Shown piece after piece: positions 16,012-23,588 of a DNA stretch of 31,417 nucleotides; position 1 is the first letter of the stretch, and the number at the start of each line of letters is the position of its first letter. The position numbers were made by a program, and so were the translations under genes. The notes below the pieces were generated by a model, which ran no database searches, was not told where the DNA came from, and was given only the letters and a program-made list of their open reading frames with translations. The stretch is from positions 1 through 31,417 of the forward strand of contig JBOGIQ010000027.1 in the NCBI GenBank assembly GCA_050742535.1, given 5' to 3'. The DNA comes from Gp6-AA40 sp050742535 (lineage in GTDB: Bacteria; Acidobacteriota; Vicinamibacteria; Vicinamibacterales; UBA2999).

Positions 16012-16051
16012 TGAAATCGCCAGTAGCACGCGGGCATCGTGCGCGATTTCA
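16012..16051 (-). other. Second structured hairpin downstream of the receiver-like gene
   Basis: TGAAATCGC (16012-16020) pairs perfectly with GCGATTTCA (16043-16051). Inside it GCACG (16026-16030) pairs with CGTGC (16038-16042), with a 5-nt one-sided bulge. It lies 8 nt after the stop of the minus-strand receiver-like gene and directly abuts the TTCG hairpin. It may be a transcript-end or regulatory RNA element. Confidence 0.5.
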
Positions 16052-16059
16052 AAGCGGTG

Positions 16060-16437
16060 CTAGTTCATGCGCAGCGCAGGACGCGCCGTGGGAAACGTCT
16101 CCTCTTCTTCGTCCGCCAGCTGCGAGATCGCAGTGTCGAAATCCTGTCCTTCGTGCTCGGTTGTGCACGTGAGCACGGGGATGTCCCGCGTCTCCTCATC
16201 GAGCTTCAGCATCGTCAACAGCTGGAATCCCTCCAGCTGTTCGATCCGCGTGCACAGAATGACGAGGTTCGGCAGGACTTTCTTGATTTGCGAGTACGCG
16301 TGCTCGCTCGACTCGACGAACACCATGTCGTAACGACCGGCGTCGAGCACCGTCTCGAGCATGCCCAGTACTTCGGTGTTGCCGTTGACGACAACGACCT
16401 TCTGCACTGGTGTGACCACGATCCGGGTGTCAGTCAT
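16060..16437 (-). CDS. Receiver-like protein lacking the phosphoacceptor Asp
   Basis: A 125-aa protein whose first ~95 residues follow the response-regulator receiver pattern: KVVVVNGNTEVLGMLETVL, then VFVESSEHAYSQIKKV, then LPNLVILCTRIEQLEG, then IPVLTCTT. The acidic pair that binds Mg2+ is replaced by Asn/Gly around residues 18-20, and the phosphorylatable Asp is Cys62. A Thr at 90 is kept. It therefore cannot be a conventional phospho-receiver. The C-terminal ~30 residues are acidic and probably disordered. The ATG at 16437 begins just before the fold; an upstream ATG at 16485 would add 16 residues. There is no output domain. It is adjacent to the PilZ gene on the same strand, so the two may act together. 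Confidence 0.75.
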   Translation of the reverse strand: MTDTRIVVTPVQKVVVVNGNTEVLGMLETVLDAGRYDMVFVESSEHAYSQIKKVLPNLVILCTRIEQLEGFQLLTMLKLDEETRDIPVLTCTTEHEGQDFDTAISQLADEEEETFPTARPALRMN

Positions 16438-16624
16438 CTGCGTAACCCGCCCTTCTGTCCACCGGTGATTCAGGATCTGTGCCACGATGAAATCCGGAAG
16501 GAGGCGAGATCTTCACCCTGTCTTATCGGCCCTCGACCGCACTGTCCTGATAGGGGGTGCGGATGGGCTGGGTAAACGGCGGTGTTTATGTGAAATTTAT
16601 GCCTTCTTTTTTACGAGAATTTCG

Positions 16625-18001
16625 ATGATTCGCCTCCTCCTGCTGGTCACGATGGTTGTCGCTTCCGTGGCGGCCTGTGGACGTTCGGAGCCGCCTGAGC
16701 GGCAGACCGACCCGAGCGTCGCCGCCCTGGTCGGTGAGGTGTCGCCGCCGCGGCTCCAACAGACGGTCACGACGCTGGCCGCATTCGGCACGCGCAACAC
16801 ATTGTCGGACGCCACGCCGCCTGATCGGGGTATTGGAGCCGCGCGCGAATGGATCCTGCGCGAGCTGCAGCGTGCGAGTCCGCGTCTCCAGGTGAGTTTC
16901 GACGTCCACCAGCTGGCGCAGCAGGGCCGTATCACGCGGCCCGTGGAACTGCGCAACGTCATTGCAGTTCTACCGGGGCGAAGCGCGCGGCGGATCTACG
17001 TCACGGCGCACTACGACACCGTGAACGTCGGGCCGGGGGCGCAGATTGCGTCCAACACGCAGCCGCCAGGCGTGACTGTCCCCGACGCGCAGTTGAATCC
17101 GGCGCAGGACTACAACGCGCTCGCGCCCGGAGCCAACGACAACGGCAGCGGAACGGCGCTGACGATGGAACTGGCGCGTGTGCTCGCCGGCAGCGGCATC
17201 GATTTCGACGCCACGCTGGTGTTTGCCCTGTGGGCGGGCGAGGAGCAGGGCCTGTTTGGATCGCGCGCCCATGCCCAGCGACTGCAGGAAAGCGGAGCGA
17301 TCGTCGAGGCAACGTTCAACAACGATATCGTCGGCAACTCGCGCGGAGGCAATGGCGTTGTCGATACCGCCACCGTACGCCTGTACGCGCAGGGGCCCGA
17401 GGATTCGATGTCGCGGTCGCTGGCGCGGTACATCGAGAAAGCGGCGGCCGCGTATGTGCCGTCGCACCGGGTGAGGCTGATGGCGCGCGAGGACCGGTTC
17501 AGCCGCTCGAGCGATCACACCTCGTTCACGCAGCGCGGTTTTCCCGCGGTCGTGTTCCGCGAGTCGAAGGAAAACTTTTCGCGTCAGCACGGCGCGGACG
17601 ACACACCCGAAGGCGTCGATTCCGCATACCTCGCGCAGAACGCGCGCGTGAATGTGGCCGCGGCTGCGCTGCTGGCGATGGCGCCGCCCGCACCGCGCGT
17701 CGTCAGCGAGAAAGGGCAGCCGCTGATCGGGCGGCAGCCATCGGGTTACGACGCCAACCTGCGATGGCTGTCGTCTCCCGGCGCCTCGGGCTACCGCATC
17801 TATCGCCGCGACCCCTGGGCTCAGACGTGGGAATCAGCGGAGGCAGTCGGCAACGTGACGCAGTTCGTCGTGCAGGGCGCGTCGATCGACGACTGGGTTT
17901 TCGGTGTCGCGGCGGTGGGTCCGGGCGGTCAGGAGAGTCTGATCAGCGCCTGGGTGCCGCGCTCCCGTGCGGACGCGGACATCAAGTTCCAGGCGCCTTG
18001 A
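16625..18001 (+). CDS. M28-family zinc peptidase, lipoprotein
   Basis: A 458-aa secreted aminopeptidase-like protein. The N-terminus has a signal with a lipobox VAAC, Cys18, so it is likely attached to a membrane outside the cytoplasm. The M28 zinc site is complete: YVTAHYDTVN (His), PGANDNGSGTALTMELA (bridging Asp), WAGEEQGLFGSRA (catalytic Glu and metal Glu), NNDIVGNS (Asp) and SSDHTSFTQRGFPAVVF (His). After residue ~370 a fibronectin-III-like segment follows (LRWLSSPGASGYRIYRRDPW). The ATG at 16625 gives the signal peptide; the open frame back to 16487 is not coding-like. It probably releases amino acids from peptides. Upstream, 16486-16624 has no recognisable element beyond a short T-run. 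Convergent with the TonB-dependent receptor. Confidence 0.9.
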   Translation: MIRLLLLVTMVVASVAACGRSEPPERQTDPSVAALVGEVSPPRLQQTVTTLAAFGTRNTLSDATPPDRGIGAAREWILRELQRASPRLQVSFDVHQLAQQGRITRPVELRNVIAVLPGRSARRIYVTAHYDTVNVGPGAQIASNTQPPGVTVPDAQLNPAQDYNALAPGANDNGSGTALTMELARVLAGSGIDFDATLVFALWAGEEQGLFGSRAHAQRLQESGAIVEATFNNDIVGNSRGGNGVVDTATVRLYAQGPEDSMSRSLARYIEKAAAAYVPSHRVRLMAREDRFSRSSDHTSFTQRGFPAVVFRESKENFSRQHGADDTPEGVDSAYLAQNARVNVAAAALLAMAPPAPRVVSEKGQPLIGRQPSGYDANLRWLSSPGASGYRIYRRDPWAQTWESAEAVGNVTQFVVQGASIDDWVFGVAAVGPGGQESLISAWVPRSRADADIKFQAP

Positions 18002-18005
18002 ACAC

Positions 18006-18036
18006 AAAAAAGGGGAGCCACGCGGTGTGGCTCCCC
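18006..18036 (-). terminator. Rho-independent terminator of the TonB-dependent receptor gene
   Basis: GGGGAGCCAC (18012-18021) pairs perfectly with GTGGCTCCCC (18027-18036) around a 5-nt loop. On the minus strand the stem is followed by TTTTTT (18006-18011). It lies about 20 nt after the stop of the minus-strand receptor gene and 5 nt after the plus-strand peptidase stop. On the plus strand no T-run follows, so it is strongest for the receptor transcript. Confidence 0.9.
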
Positions 18037-18056
18037 CAGGTTTCGCGCCGAATCCG

Positions 18057-21000
18057 TCAGAACTCGAACTTGAACCCGAGCTGGATGCGGCGGAAGTCGT
18101 CCTTGAAGCCGGTGACGCGATTGTCCGTGCCCGGCGCCGACGTCACGAACGCACTCTCCGTGTTCGTGTACATGTTGTGGTGATTGAAGATGTTGTAGAA
18201 CTCAATCCGCGCGAGAGCCGCCTTGCTTCCGAAGCGGAACCGTTTGCCGAAGGACAGATCGACATTCCAGGTGCCCGGGCCGCGGAAGTCGTTCCGTTTC
18301 GTGAGCGAATCCGGATAGGGGCCGAAGTCCGAGGTGCCCTGTACCGGATGCACATAGGTACCGGCGGCCGGTACCAGCGGTGTGAGGTCGAGCAGGATGT
18401 ATTCGTTCGGCTCTCCGGTGGGCGTGTCCCCATCGGCATTGCGGTCGATACCGGTTGGATCGAGCGCCCGCATGCAGATAAAGAACCCGTTATCGCAATC
18501 TCCGACCGAGAACGGATAGCCGCTGCGAGCGCTGAACAGCCCGTTCACCTGCCAGCCGCCGAGCCACACGTTGTTACCGCCGAACGGCACGCTCCAGATC
18601 GCGCTGGCGGACAGGCGATGGCGCACGTCGAATGACGCATACCCGTAATCGAGCATCGGGTTCCACGGGTCGAGATATCCGCTGCCGACAATGAAGCGCA
18701 TGTTGTCGCTGTCGGTGAACGTGCTGCTCAGGTTGTCCTTGGCACGACTCAGCGTATACCTCGACGTCAGCGCGACGCCGGTGCGGCCAAGTTGATTCGT
18801 GTCCAGTGAGAACACGACGCCGTGATACTGCGACTCGCCGCGATTGCTGCGGGTGCCGAAGGACGAATACTGCGTGTTCGGGCGCGCCAGACAGGGACCC
18901 TGCACCGGGTTGGCGACGCAGTTCACTCCGGCCGGCACACCTTCGTAGGCGGCTGGTGCACCGGCTCTGTTGACATCGGCGAGGTCATAGAGCTTCCTGC
19001 CGCTCGAGCCGTTGTACTCGATGCCACCGGTGAAGGTGGTGCCGAGTGCTTTCGTCAATGAGATGCCATACAGATGCGAGTACGCCGTCTCGATGTTCTG
19101 GTCGATGTGGCGCAGCTGCGCGACGGGAATGGTGCGGACCGTTCCCGCGGCGCCGCCGAACGGCCCAAGATTCTCCGTGTTGATCGGCTGCAGTGCATCC
19201 AGGGTCGCCAGGACATACAACGGGGGATTGAACAGCACGTTGTAGGTGACGTTGCCGAAGTTCCGCTCGTAGGCGATGCCGTAACCGCCGCGGACCGCCG
19301 TCTGCCCGTCGCCGTTGACGTCCCACGCGAAACCGAGGCGCGGCGCGAAGTTGTTCTTGTCGGCCTTCCACAGCGAACCGATCGGACTTTCGTTCGTCGG
19401 AAAGGCCGCTCCGCCCCGCAGCTGTGCGAAGGTCTGCTGCGGCGTCGCTTCCGTCAGATTGAAATCGGTGTCTGCCCAATAGAAGTTCGAGTCGTACTTC
19501 GGATCACTCTTCTTCTGCGGGCCGAAGTACTCGTAGCGCACGCCCAGATTGAGCTTCAGCCGATTGCCGACGCTCCAGTTGTCGTTGGCGTAGAACGCGA
19601 CCTCGTTGTAGCGGTTCTTGCTCAGGAAGGACGGCTCGGCGACCGGGGTGACGTAGGTCTCGCCGGGGAATCCGTCAGGATTGATTGCCTTCTGGAACCG
19701 GCCAATCTGACCGGTGACCAGGTTGTTGAGCGAGTTCGTATTGTTGGTGGTGATGTTCAGGAACTGCAGCGCATTCGAGAACGCGCCGAAGGTGTGATCG
19801 TCCATCACCCGCACGAAGGCGCCGCCGAAGCGCACGTCGTGTGAGCCTTTCAACCAGGTCTGATCCTGGTAGAACTGGAACAGCTTCTGTGGACCTCCAG
19901 CCGGAATCGACACGCCCGGATTGAACGGGAAGTAGCCCGGGAACGCAATCGGATCCCCGGACAACAGGACCGCCGTCTGCGAGTTCATGTACAGGGCCGG
20001 CTCCGGGTCGCCATTGATCGGCTGGTCTTCCGAGATCTTGTTCCAGACCAGCCGCGATTGGCTGGTGAAGTTATTGGACCAGACACGGGTGAGCGACCCG
20101 TTGATGTTGTGCTTCCGCTCCAGGGTCGGCGTGTTGTACATCGGATAAGGACTGGACGACTGGGTACCAGCCTCGTTGTCGCCCTTCAGATACGAGTAGG
20201 CGATGCTTGCGCGGTTGTTCACGCCCAGCGCGAAGTCGATCTTGTTGATGGTCTGATAGGTGTCGCCGGGGAACCCGCCGCCGGCGTCCGTGGCAATCGG
20301 GACATCGGCTCGCTGGAAGACCGGCAACGACGCCGGCAGGCTGTTGAACGCCCCGGTGCCCGCGATTCCGAGCGCCGTCGTGACGTCACCTCGAGTCAGG
20401 ACCGGTCCCGTCGGGGAGACGCCCACGCCATACCGCGAGAAATAGCTCTGCGTCACCGGCGCGCTGGCGGCGAGGAATTGCGGCGTCACTACCCACGAGG
20501 ACAGCGTGTCCGTGCTGCGGATGCCGATATATTCGAGGCTCGAAAAGAAGTGGACCTTGTCCCTGACGAGCGGGCCGCCGAGGCTGTAGCCGGGCTGATT
20601 GCGCCGGAAATTCCCCTTCGGCAGTTCCTTGTCCTCGTTGTCGGGGCTGTTGTTCGAGAGCTCGTCGTTCCTGAAAAACTCATACGCCGAGCCGCTGAAG
20701 CGATTCGTCCCCGACTTGGTGACGACGTTGACGATGCCGCCCGTTGCGCGCCCGTACTGTGCAGAGAAGTTGTTGGTGACGACAGAGAATTCCTGCACCG
20801 CGTCGAGCGGCACTTCCTGTCCGATACTGGCGACGAACAGATAGTTGTTGTCGCCGCCGTCCAGCAGGATGTTCGTGCTCGAGCTGCGCTGGCCGTTGAT
20901 GCTGAAGCCCGTGCCGCGGCCGCCGCCGCCGACGAGCGTCAGTTCGTCGGGAGACACTTCCCGGACGTTGCCGGCGAGCGCCACCAGGTCATACGGGTTT

Positions 21001-21458
21001 CGAGTCAGCGTCGGCAGTTCGATGATTTGACGCGCGTTGACGGTCGTCTTGAATTCGCCCGTGCGCGTGTCGATCGCTTCCTGCACGGCAGTGACCGTTA
21101 TCGCCTCCGTCACGGCCCCCACCTCGAGCCTCACGTCCGCCGCCACCTCTGAACCGACCGAGACGGTCACGCGCCGCCCGACCGGCTTGAAGCCGGTGAG
21201 CATGAAGGTGACTTCGTAGGTGTCGGGGGTGACGTTCGCGATCACGTACTTCCCGTCCGTGTCCGACACGGTCTCACGGGTGAAGCCGGTGTTCACCGAT
21301 TTTGCGGTGACGGTCACGCCGGGGACCACGCCGCCCGACGTATCAGCAACCGTCCCTGAAATTCGGCCGGTCTCAATCTGGGCCCACGCGGGGGCATATG
21401 CGGCCGCCAGCGCTACGAGCGCCAGGGCCAAGCTAAATCGAACCGCTAGTCGTCTCAT
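18057..21458 (-). CDS. TonB-dependent receptor with carboxypeptidase-regulatory-like domain (Oar-like)
   Basis: A 1133-aa outer-membrane beta-barrel protein. A signal peptide (MRRLAVRFSLALALVALAAA, cut after AWA near residue 26) precedes a carboxypeptidase-regulatory-like beta-sandwich (GRISGTVADTSGGVVPGVTV to about residue 110). Next comes a plug with FSINGQRSSSTNILLDGGDN and GRATGGIVNVVTKSGTNRF. A long barrel ends in ...FKFEF with a terminal Phe, as expected for barrel insertion. This arrangement is common and multi-copy in Acidobacteria, and many members are linked to uptake of large substrates; this one's substrate is unknown. The ATG at 21458 is chosen because GGAGGA lies 7 nt upstream and it starts the signal peptide. 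No glycan-use or SusD-like gene is adjacent. It ends in a strong terminator. Confidence 0.92.
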   Translation of the reverse strand: MRRLAVRFSLALALVALAAAYAPAWAQIETGRISGTVADTSGGVVPGVTVTAKSVNTGFTRETVSDTDGKYVIANVTPDTYEVTFMLTGFKPVGRRVTVSVGSEVAADVRLEVGAVTEAITVTAVQEAIDTRTGEFKTTVNARQIIELPTLTRNPYDLVALAGNVREVSPDELTLVGGGGRGTGFSINGQRSSSTNILLDGGDNNYLFVASIGQEVPLDAVQEFSVVTNNFSAQYGRATGGIVNVVTKSGTNRFSGSAYEFFRNDELSNNSPDNEDKELPKGNFRRNQPGYSLGGPLVRDKVHFFSSLEYIGIRSTDTLSSWVVTPQFLAASAPVTQSYFSRYGVGVSPTGPVLTRGDVTTALGIAGTGAFNSLPASLPVFQRADVPIATDAGGGFPGDTYQTINKIDFALGVNNRASIAYSYLKGDNEAGTQSSSPYPMYNTPTLERKHNINGSLTRVWSNNFTSQSRLVWNKISEDQPINGDPEPALYMNSQTAVLLSGDPIAFPGYFPFNPGVSIPAGGPQKLFQFYQDQTWLKGSHDVRFGGAFVRVMDDHTFGAFSNALQFLNITTNNTNSLNNLVTGQIGRFQKAINPDGFPGETYVTPVAEPSFLSKNRYNEVAFYANDNWSVGNRLKLNLGVRYEYFGPQKKSDPKYDSNFYWADTDFNLTEATPQQTFAQLRGGAAFPTNESPIGSLWKADKNNFAPRLGFAWDVNGDGQTAVRGGYGIAYERNFGNVTYNVLFNPPLYVLATLDALQPINTENLGPFGGAAGTVRTIPVAQLRHIDQNIETAYSHLYGISLTKALGTTFTGGIEYNGSSGRKLYDLADVNRAGAPAAYEGVPAGVNCVANPVQGPCLARPNTQYSSFGTRSNRGESQYHGVVFSLDTNQLGRTGVALTSRYTLSRAKDNLSSTFTDSDNMRFIVGSGYLDPWNPMLDYGYASFDVRHRLSASAIWSVPFGGNNVWLGGWQVNGLFSARSGYPFSVGDCDNGFFICMRALDPTGIDRNADGDTPTGEPNEYILLDLTPLVPAAGTYVHPVQGTSDFGPYPDSLTKRNDFRGPGTWNVDLSFGKRFRFGSKAALARIEFYNIFNHHNMYTNTESAFVTSAPGTDNRVTGFKDDFRRIQLGFKFEF

Positions 21459-21582
21459 CGATGTGTCCTCCGCGTAGACGGATAGACGTGCGAACCCGTG
21501 GAATACCCACGGCAGCCGCTCCGGAGCCACGCGCGCATCTGTCTCATTGATTGTCTGAACGTGCTTCAGTCAGTTACCGAAA

Positions 21583-21697
21583 AGGCGTACCAATTTGCCG
21601 GACCAGCTAAGTGGTTGCCAATTCAACGACTTGGGCGAACGGACGGTCTGAGCCAAGTCCCGCGGATCCATGAATCACGTGTAGTGGAACCAATTTC
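21583..21697 (-). promoter_or_regulatory. Repeated AATTGG-N2/3-CCACT motif upstream of the receptor gene
   Basis: On the minus strand AAATTGGTTCCACT (21683-21696) and GAATTGGCAACCACTT (21609-21624) are similar, and AAATTGGTACGCC (21584-21596) is a partial third copy. They lie 125-240 bp before the receptor start, in the 330-bp divergent gap 21459-21788. These could be binding sites for a regulator. The rest of the gap shows only an inverted repeat GTCAGGC / GCCTGAC (21742-21766) and no clear promoter. Confidence 0.4.
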
Positions 21698-21741
21698 ACG
21701 GATCTTCCCGGCCCCTTAATGCAACGATAACGAATACCACA

Positions 21742-21766
21742 GTCAGGCCATCATTGTCTGCCTGAC
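21742..21766. promoter_or_regulatory. Inverted repeat upstream of the dehydrogenase gene
   Basis: GTCAGGC and GCCTGAC form a 7-bp inverted repeat with an 11-bp centre, 22 bp before the GTG start at 21789. Its place suits an operator, but there is no independent support and it could be chance. Confidence 0.25.
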
Positions 21767-21788
21767 GATCCATCCCGATTACGGAAGT

Positions 21789-22829
21789 GTGAAAGTGTCC
21801 CATCGCATCGCCGTCATCCCCGGGGACGGCATAGGAAAAGAGGTGACGGCGGAAGCCGTTCGAGTCCTCAACGCGGTTGGAGGCGTCGACCTCGCGCCGC
21901 TTCCTTGGGGCGCCGAGCATTTCCTCGCCACGGGAGAAACCGTGCCGGCCGGCGGCTACGACACGCTTCGATCGTTTGACGCCATCCTCGTTGGCGCGCT
22001 TGGCGATCCGCGCGTGCCCGACAATCGGCACGCGCGCGACATCCTGCTCGGCACCCGGTTCGAGCTCGACCTCTACGTGAATTACCGGCCGGTGCGGCTG
22101 CTCGATGCCCGCCTGTGCCCTCTCAAGGATCGGACCCCGAACGAGGTCAACTTCGTCGTGTTCCGCGAGAACACCGAAGGCCTGTACGTCGGCGCCGGCG
22201 GCCGTTTCAAAGCGGGCACCGACGAGGAGGTCGCGATCCAGGAGGAAATCAATACCTTCAAGGGGGTCAACCGCATCGTCCGTCATGCGTTTGAATTCGC
22301 CAGCGCGCGAGGGCTGAGGCGCGTCTGCATGGCGGACAAGAGCAATGCGATGACGCACGGCCATGCGCTCTGGCAGCGCGTTTTTCACGAAGTGCGGGCT
22401 GAATATCCCGGGATTCTGGCGACGCACCTCTATATCGACGCCCTGGCGATGTTTCTCGTCCAGGATCCCGCTCAGTTCGAGGTGATCGTCACCAACAATC
22501 TGTTTGGCGACATCATCACGGACATCGGCGCGGCCCTTCAGGGCGGCCTGGGCATGGCAGCGTCCGGCAACATTCATCCCGGGCGAACGTCCATGTTCGA
22601 GCCGGTCCACGGGTCGGCGCCGCCACTGGCCGGGAAGGACGCCGCCAACCCGATCGGCGCAATTCTGTCCGCCGCATTGATGCTCGAGACGCTCGGCCGT
22701 CCGGACGATTGCGCGCGGATCGAGACGGCTGTCGCGGGGGCGGTCCGCAGCGGCGAGGTGACGCGCGACATCGGCGGGACGCTCGGGACCAGGGAGGCCG
22801 GCGCGGCCATCTTGCGCCGGCTCGGTTGA
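21789..22829 (+). CDS. NAD-dependent beta-decarboxylating dehydrogenase (isocitrate/isopropylmalate family)
   Basis: A 346-aa cytoplasmic enzyme of the family that oxidises and decarboxylates 3-isopropylmalate, isocitrate, homoisocitrate, tartrate or D-malate. Seen are RIAVIPGDGIGKEVTAEAV at the N-terminus, the substrate-Arg region LYVNYRPVRLL, FRENTEGLYVG with the catalytic Tyr, DKSNAMTHG with the catalytic Lys, YIDALAMFLVQDP with the metal Asp, NNLFGDIITDIGAALQGGLG, and the NAD-binding FEPVHGSAPPLAGKDAANP. Absence of leuC, leuD or leuA nearby and the RENTEG rather than RExTGG form mean LeuB should not be assumed. The GTG at 21789 has GGAAG 5 nt upstream. It precedes fae by 159 bp filled with repeats, so it is probably a separate unit. 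Confidence 0.88.
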   Translation: MKVSHRIAVIPGDGIGKEVTAEAVRVLNAVGGVDLAPLPWGAEHFLATGETVPAGGYDTLRSFDAILVGALGDPRVPDNRHARDILLGTRFELDLYVNYRPVRLLDARLCPLKDRTPNEVNFVVFRENTEGLYVGAGGRFKAGTDEEVAIQEEINTFKGVNRIVRHAFEFASARGLRRVCMADKSNAMTHGHALWQRVFHEVRAEYPGILATHLYIDALAMFLVQDPAQFEVIVTNNLFGDIITDIGAALQGGLGMAASGNIHPGRTSMFEPVHGSAPPLAGKDAANPIGAILSAALMLETLGRPDDCARIETAVAGAVRSGEVTRDIGGTLGTREAGAAILRRLG

Positions 22830-22832
22830 ACA

Positions 22833-22874
22833 CCCCACTTTTCCACTTCTTCCACTTTTCCACTTTTCAACTTT
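22833..22874. repeat. Pyrimidine-rich CCACTTTT tandem repeat
   Basis: Units of CCACTTTT, CCACTTCTT, CCACTTTT and CCACTTTTCAACTTT follow the dehydrogenase stop within 3 nt. One strand is almost purely pyrimidine. It resembles a short dispersed repeat rather than coding sequence. The 159-bp gap 22830-22988 also holds a small CCGGC-TTTG-GCCGG hairpin (22886-22899) and REP-like copy D. Confidence 0.7.
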
Positions 22875-22916
22875 GATATAGTCATCCGGCTTTGGCCGGC
22901 GACGCCTCGCAGACCT

Positions 22917-22942
22917 TGTAGTGTCCGCCTTCAGGCGGACGC
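22917..22942. repeat. REP-like palindrome, copy D
   Basis: TTGTAGT then GTCCGCC-TTCA-GGCGGAC: a perfect 7-bp stem with a TTCA loop, the clearest copy of the family. It lies 47 bp upstream of fae and could be part of its leader. Just before it is CGCAGACC, shared with the hairpin at 27-47. Confidence 0.8.
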
Positions 22943-22988
22943 GAGACGCTGGCCCCAACAATTCTCAGAATAGACAGGAGCTCTTCCC

Positions 22989-23510
22989 ATGGCAGCGGAC
23001 TTTTTTCTGGGCGAGTCGCTGGTCGGCGACGGCAACGAGGTAGCGCATATCGACCTCGTCATCGGTTCGAAGTCGGGCCCGGCGGGCGTCGCGTTCTGCA
23101 ACGCGCTGACGAACAACAAGGACGGCTTCACCACCCTGTTGGCGGTCGTCACCCCGAATCTGCCGGCCAAGCCGGACACGATCATGTTCAACAAGGTGAC
23201 GATCAAGGGTGCCAAGCAGGCCGTGCAGATGTTCGGCCCGGCGCAGGCCGCCGTTGCCCGCGCGGTCGTTGACTCGGTCTCCGCCGGCGTGATCCCGCAG
23301 AACAAGCTCGACGACTACTGCATCATGGTCGGCGTGTTCATCCACTGGGAAGCCGCCAGCGACCAGAAGATCTACGACTACAACTACCAGGCGACCAAGG
23401 AAGCCATCCAGCGCGCGCTGGCCAACAAGCCGAGCGCGGCGGAAGTCGTGGCCGCCTCGAAGACCGCCAAGCACCCGTTTGCGAGCGGCGCGGAAAAGGT
23501 CGGCGTCTAG
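22989..23510 (+). CDS. fae: Formaldehyde-activating enzyme
   Basis: Fae joins formaldehyde to tetrahydromethanopterin to give methylene-H4MPT, the entry step of H4MPT-linked formaldehyde oxidation, and occurs in methylotrophs and some other bacteria and archaea. The 173-aa length is normal. The N-terminal GESLVGDGNEVAHIDLVIG contains the catalytic His20, followed by NALTNNKDGFTTLLAVV, NKVTIKGAKQAVQMFGPAQ and VGVFIHWEAASDQKIYDYNY, all close to known Fae. The ATG at 22989 has AGGAG 8 nt upstream, a good ribosome-binding site. It leads a cluster with mtdB, so a formaldehyde- or methylene-H4MPT-handling route is present. Later genes of that route (mch, fhc) are not in the window. Confidence 0.96.
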   Translation: MAADFFLGESLVGDGNEVAHIDLVIGSKSGPAGVAFCNALTNNKDGFTTLLAVVTPNLPAKPDTIMFNKVTIKGAKQAVQMFGPAQAAVARAVVDSVSAGVIPQNKLDDYCIMVGVFIHWEAASDQKIYDYNYQATKEAIQRALANKPSAAEVVAASKTAKHPFASGAEKVGV

Positions 23511-23532
23511 TTTTTTTCGGGATAGGGGGCCA

Positions 23533-23587
23533 GGGATCGGGGATCAGGAGCGGTTCTCCAATCCCCAATCCCCGATCCCCAATCCCT
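23533..23587. repeat. GGGATC/GGGGATT repeat with inverted arms before mtdB
   Basis: GGGATCGGGGAT (23533-23544) pairs perfectly with ATCCCCGATCCC (23568-23579), and the right arm continues as a tandem of AATCCCC units (three or more from 23560). It ends 1-2 nt before the mtdB ATG at 23589, so it occupies the place of the ribosome-binding site. It fills most of the 78-bp gap after fae. Confidence 0.8.
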
Positions 23588-23588
23588 G

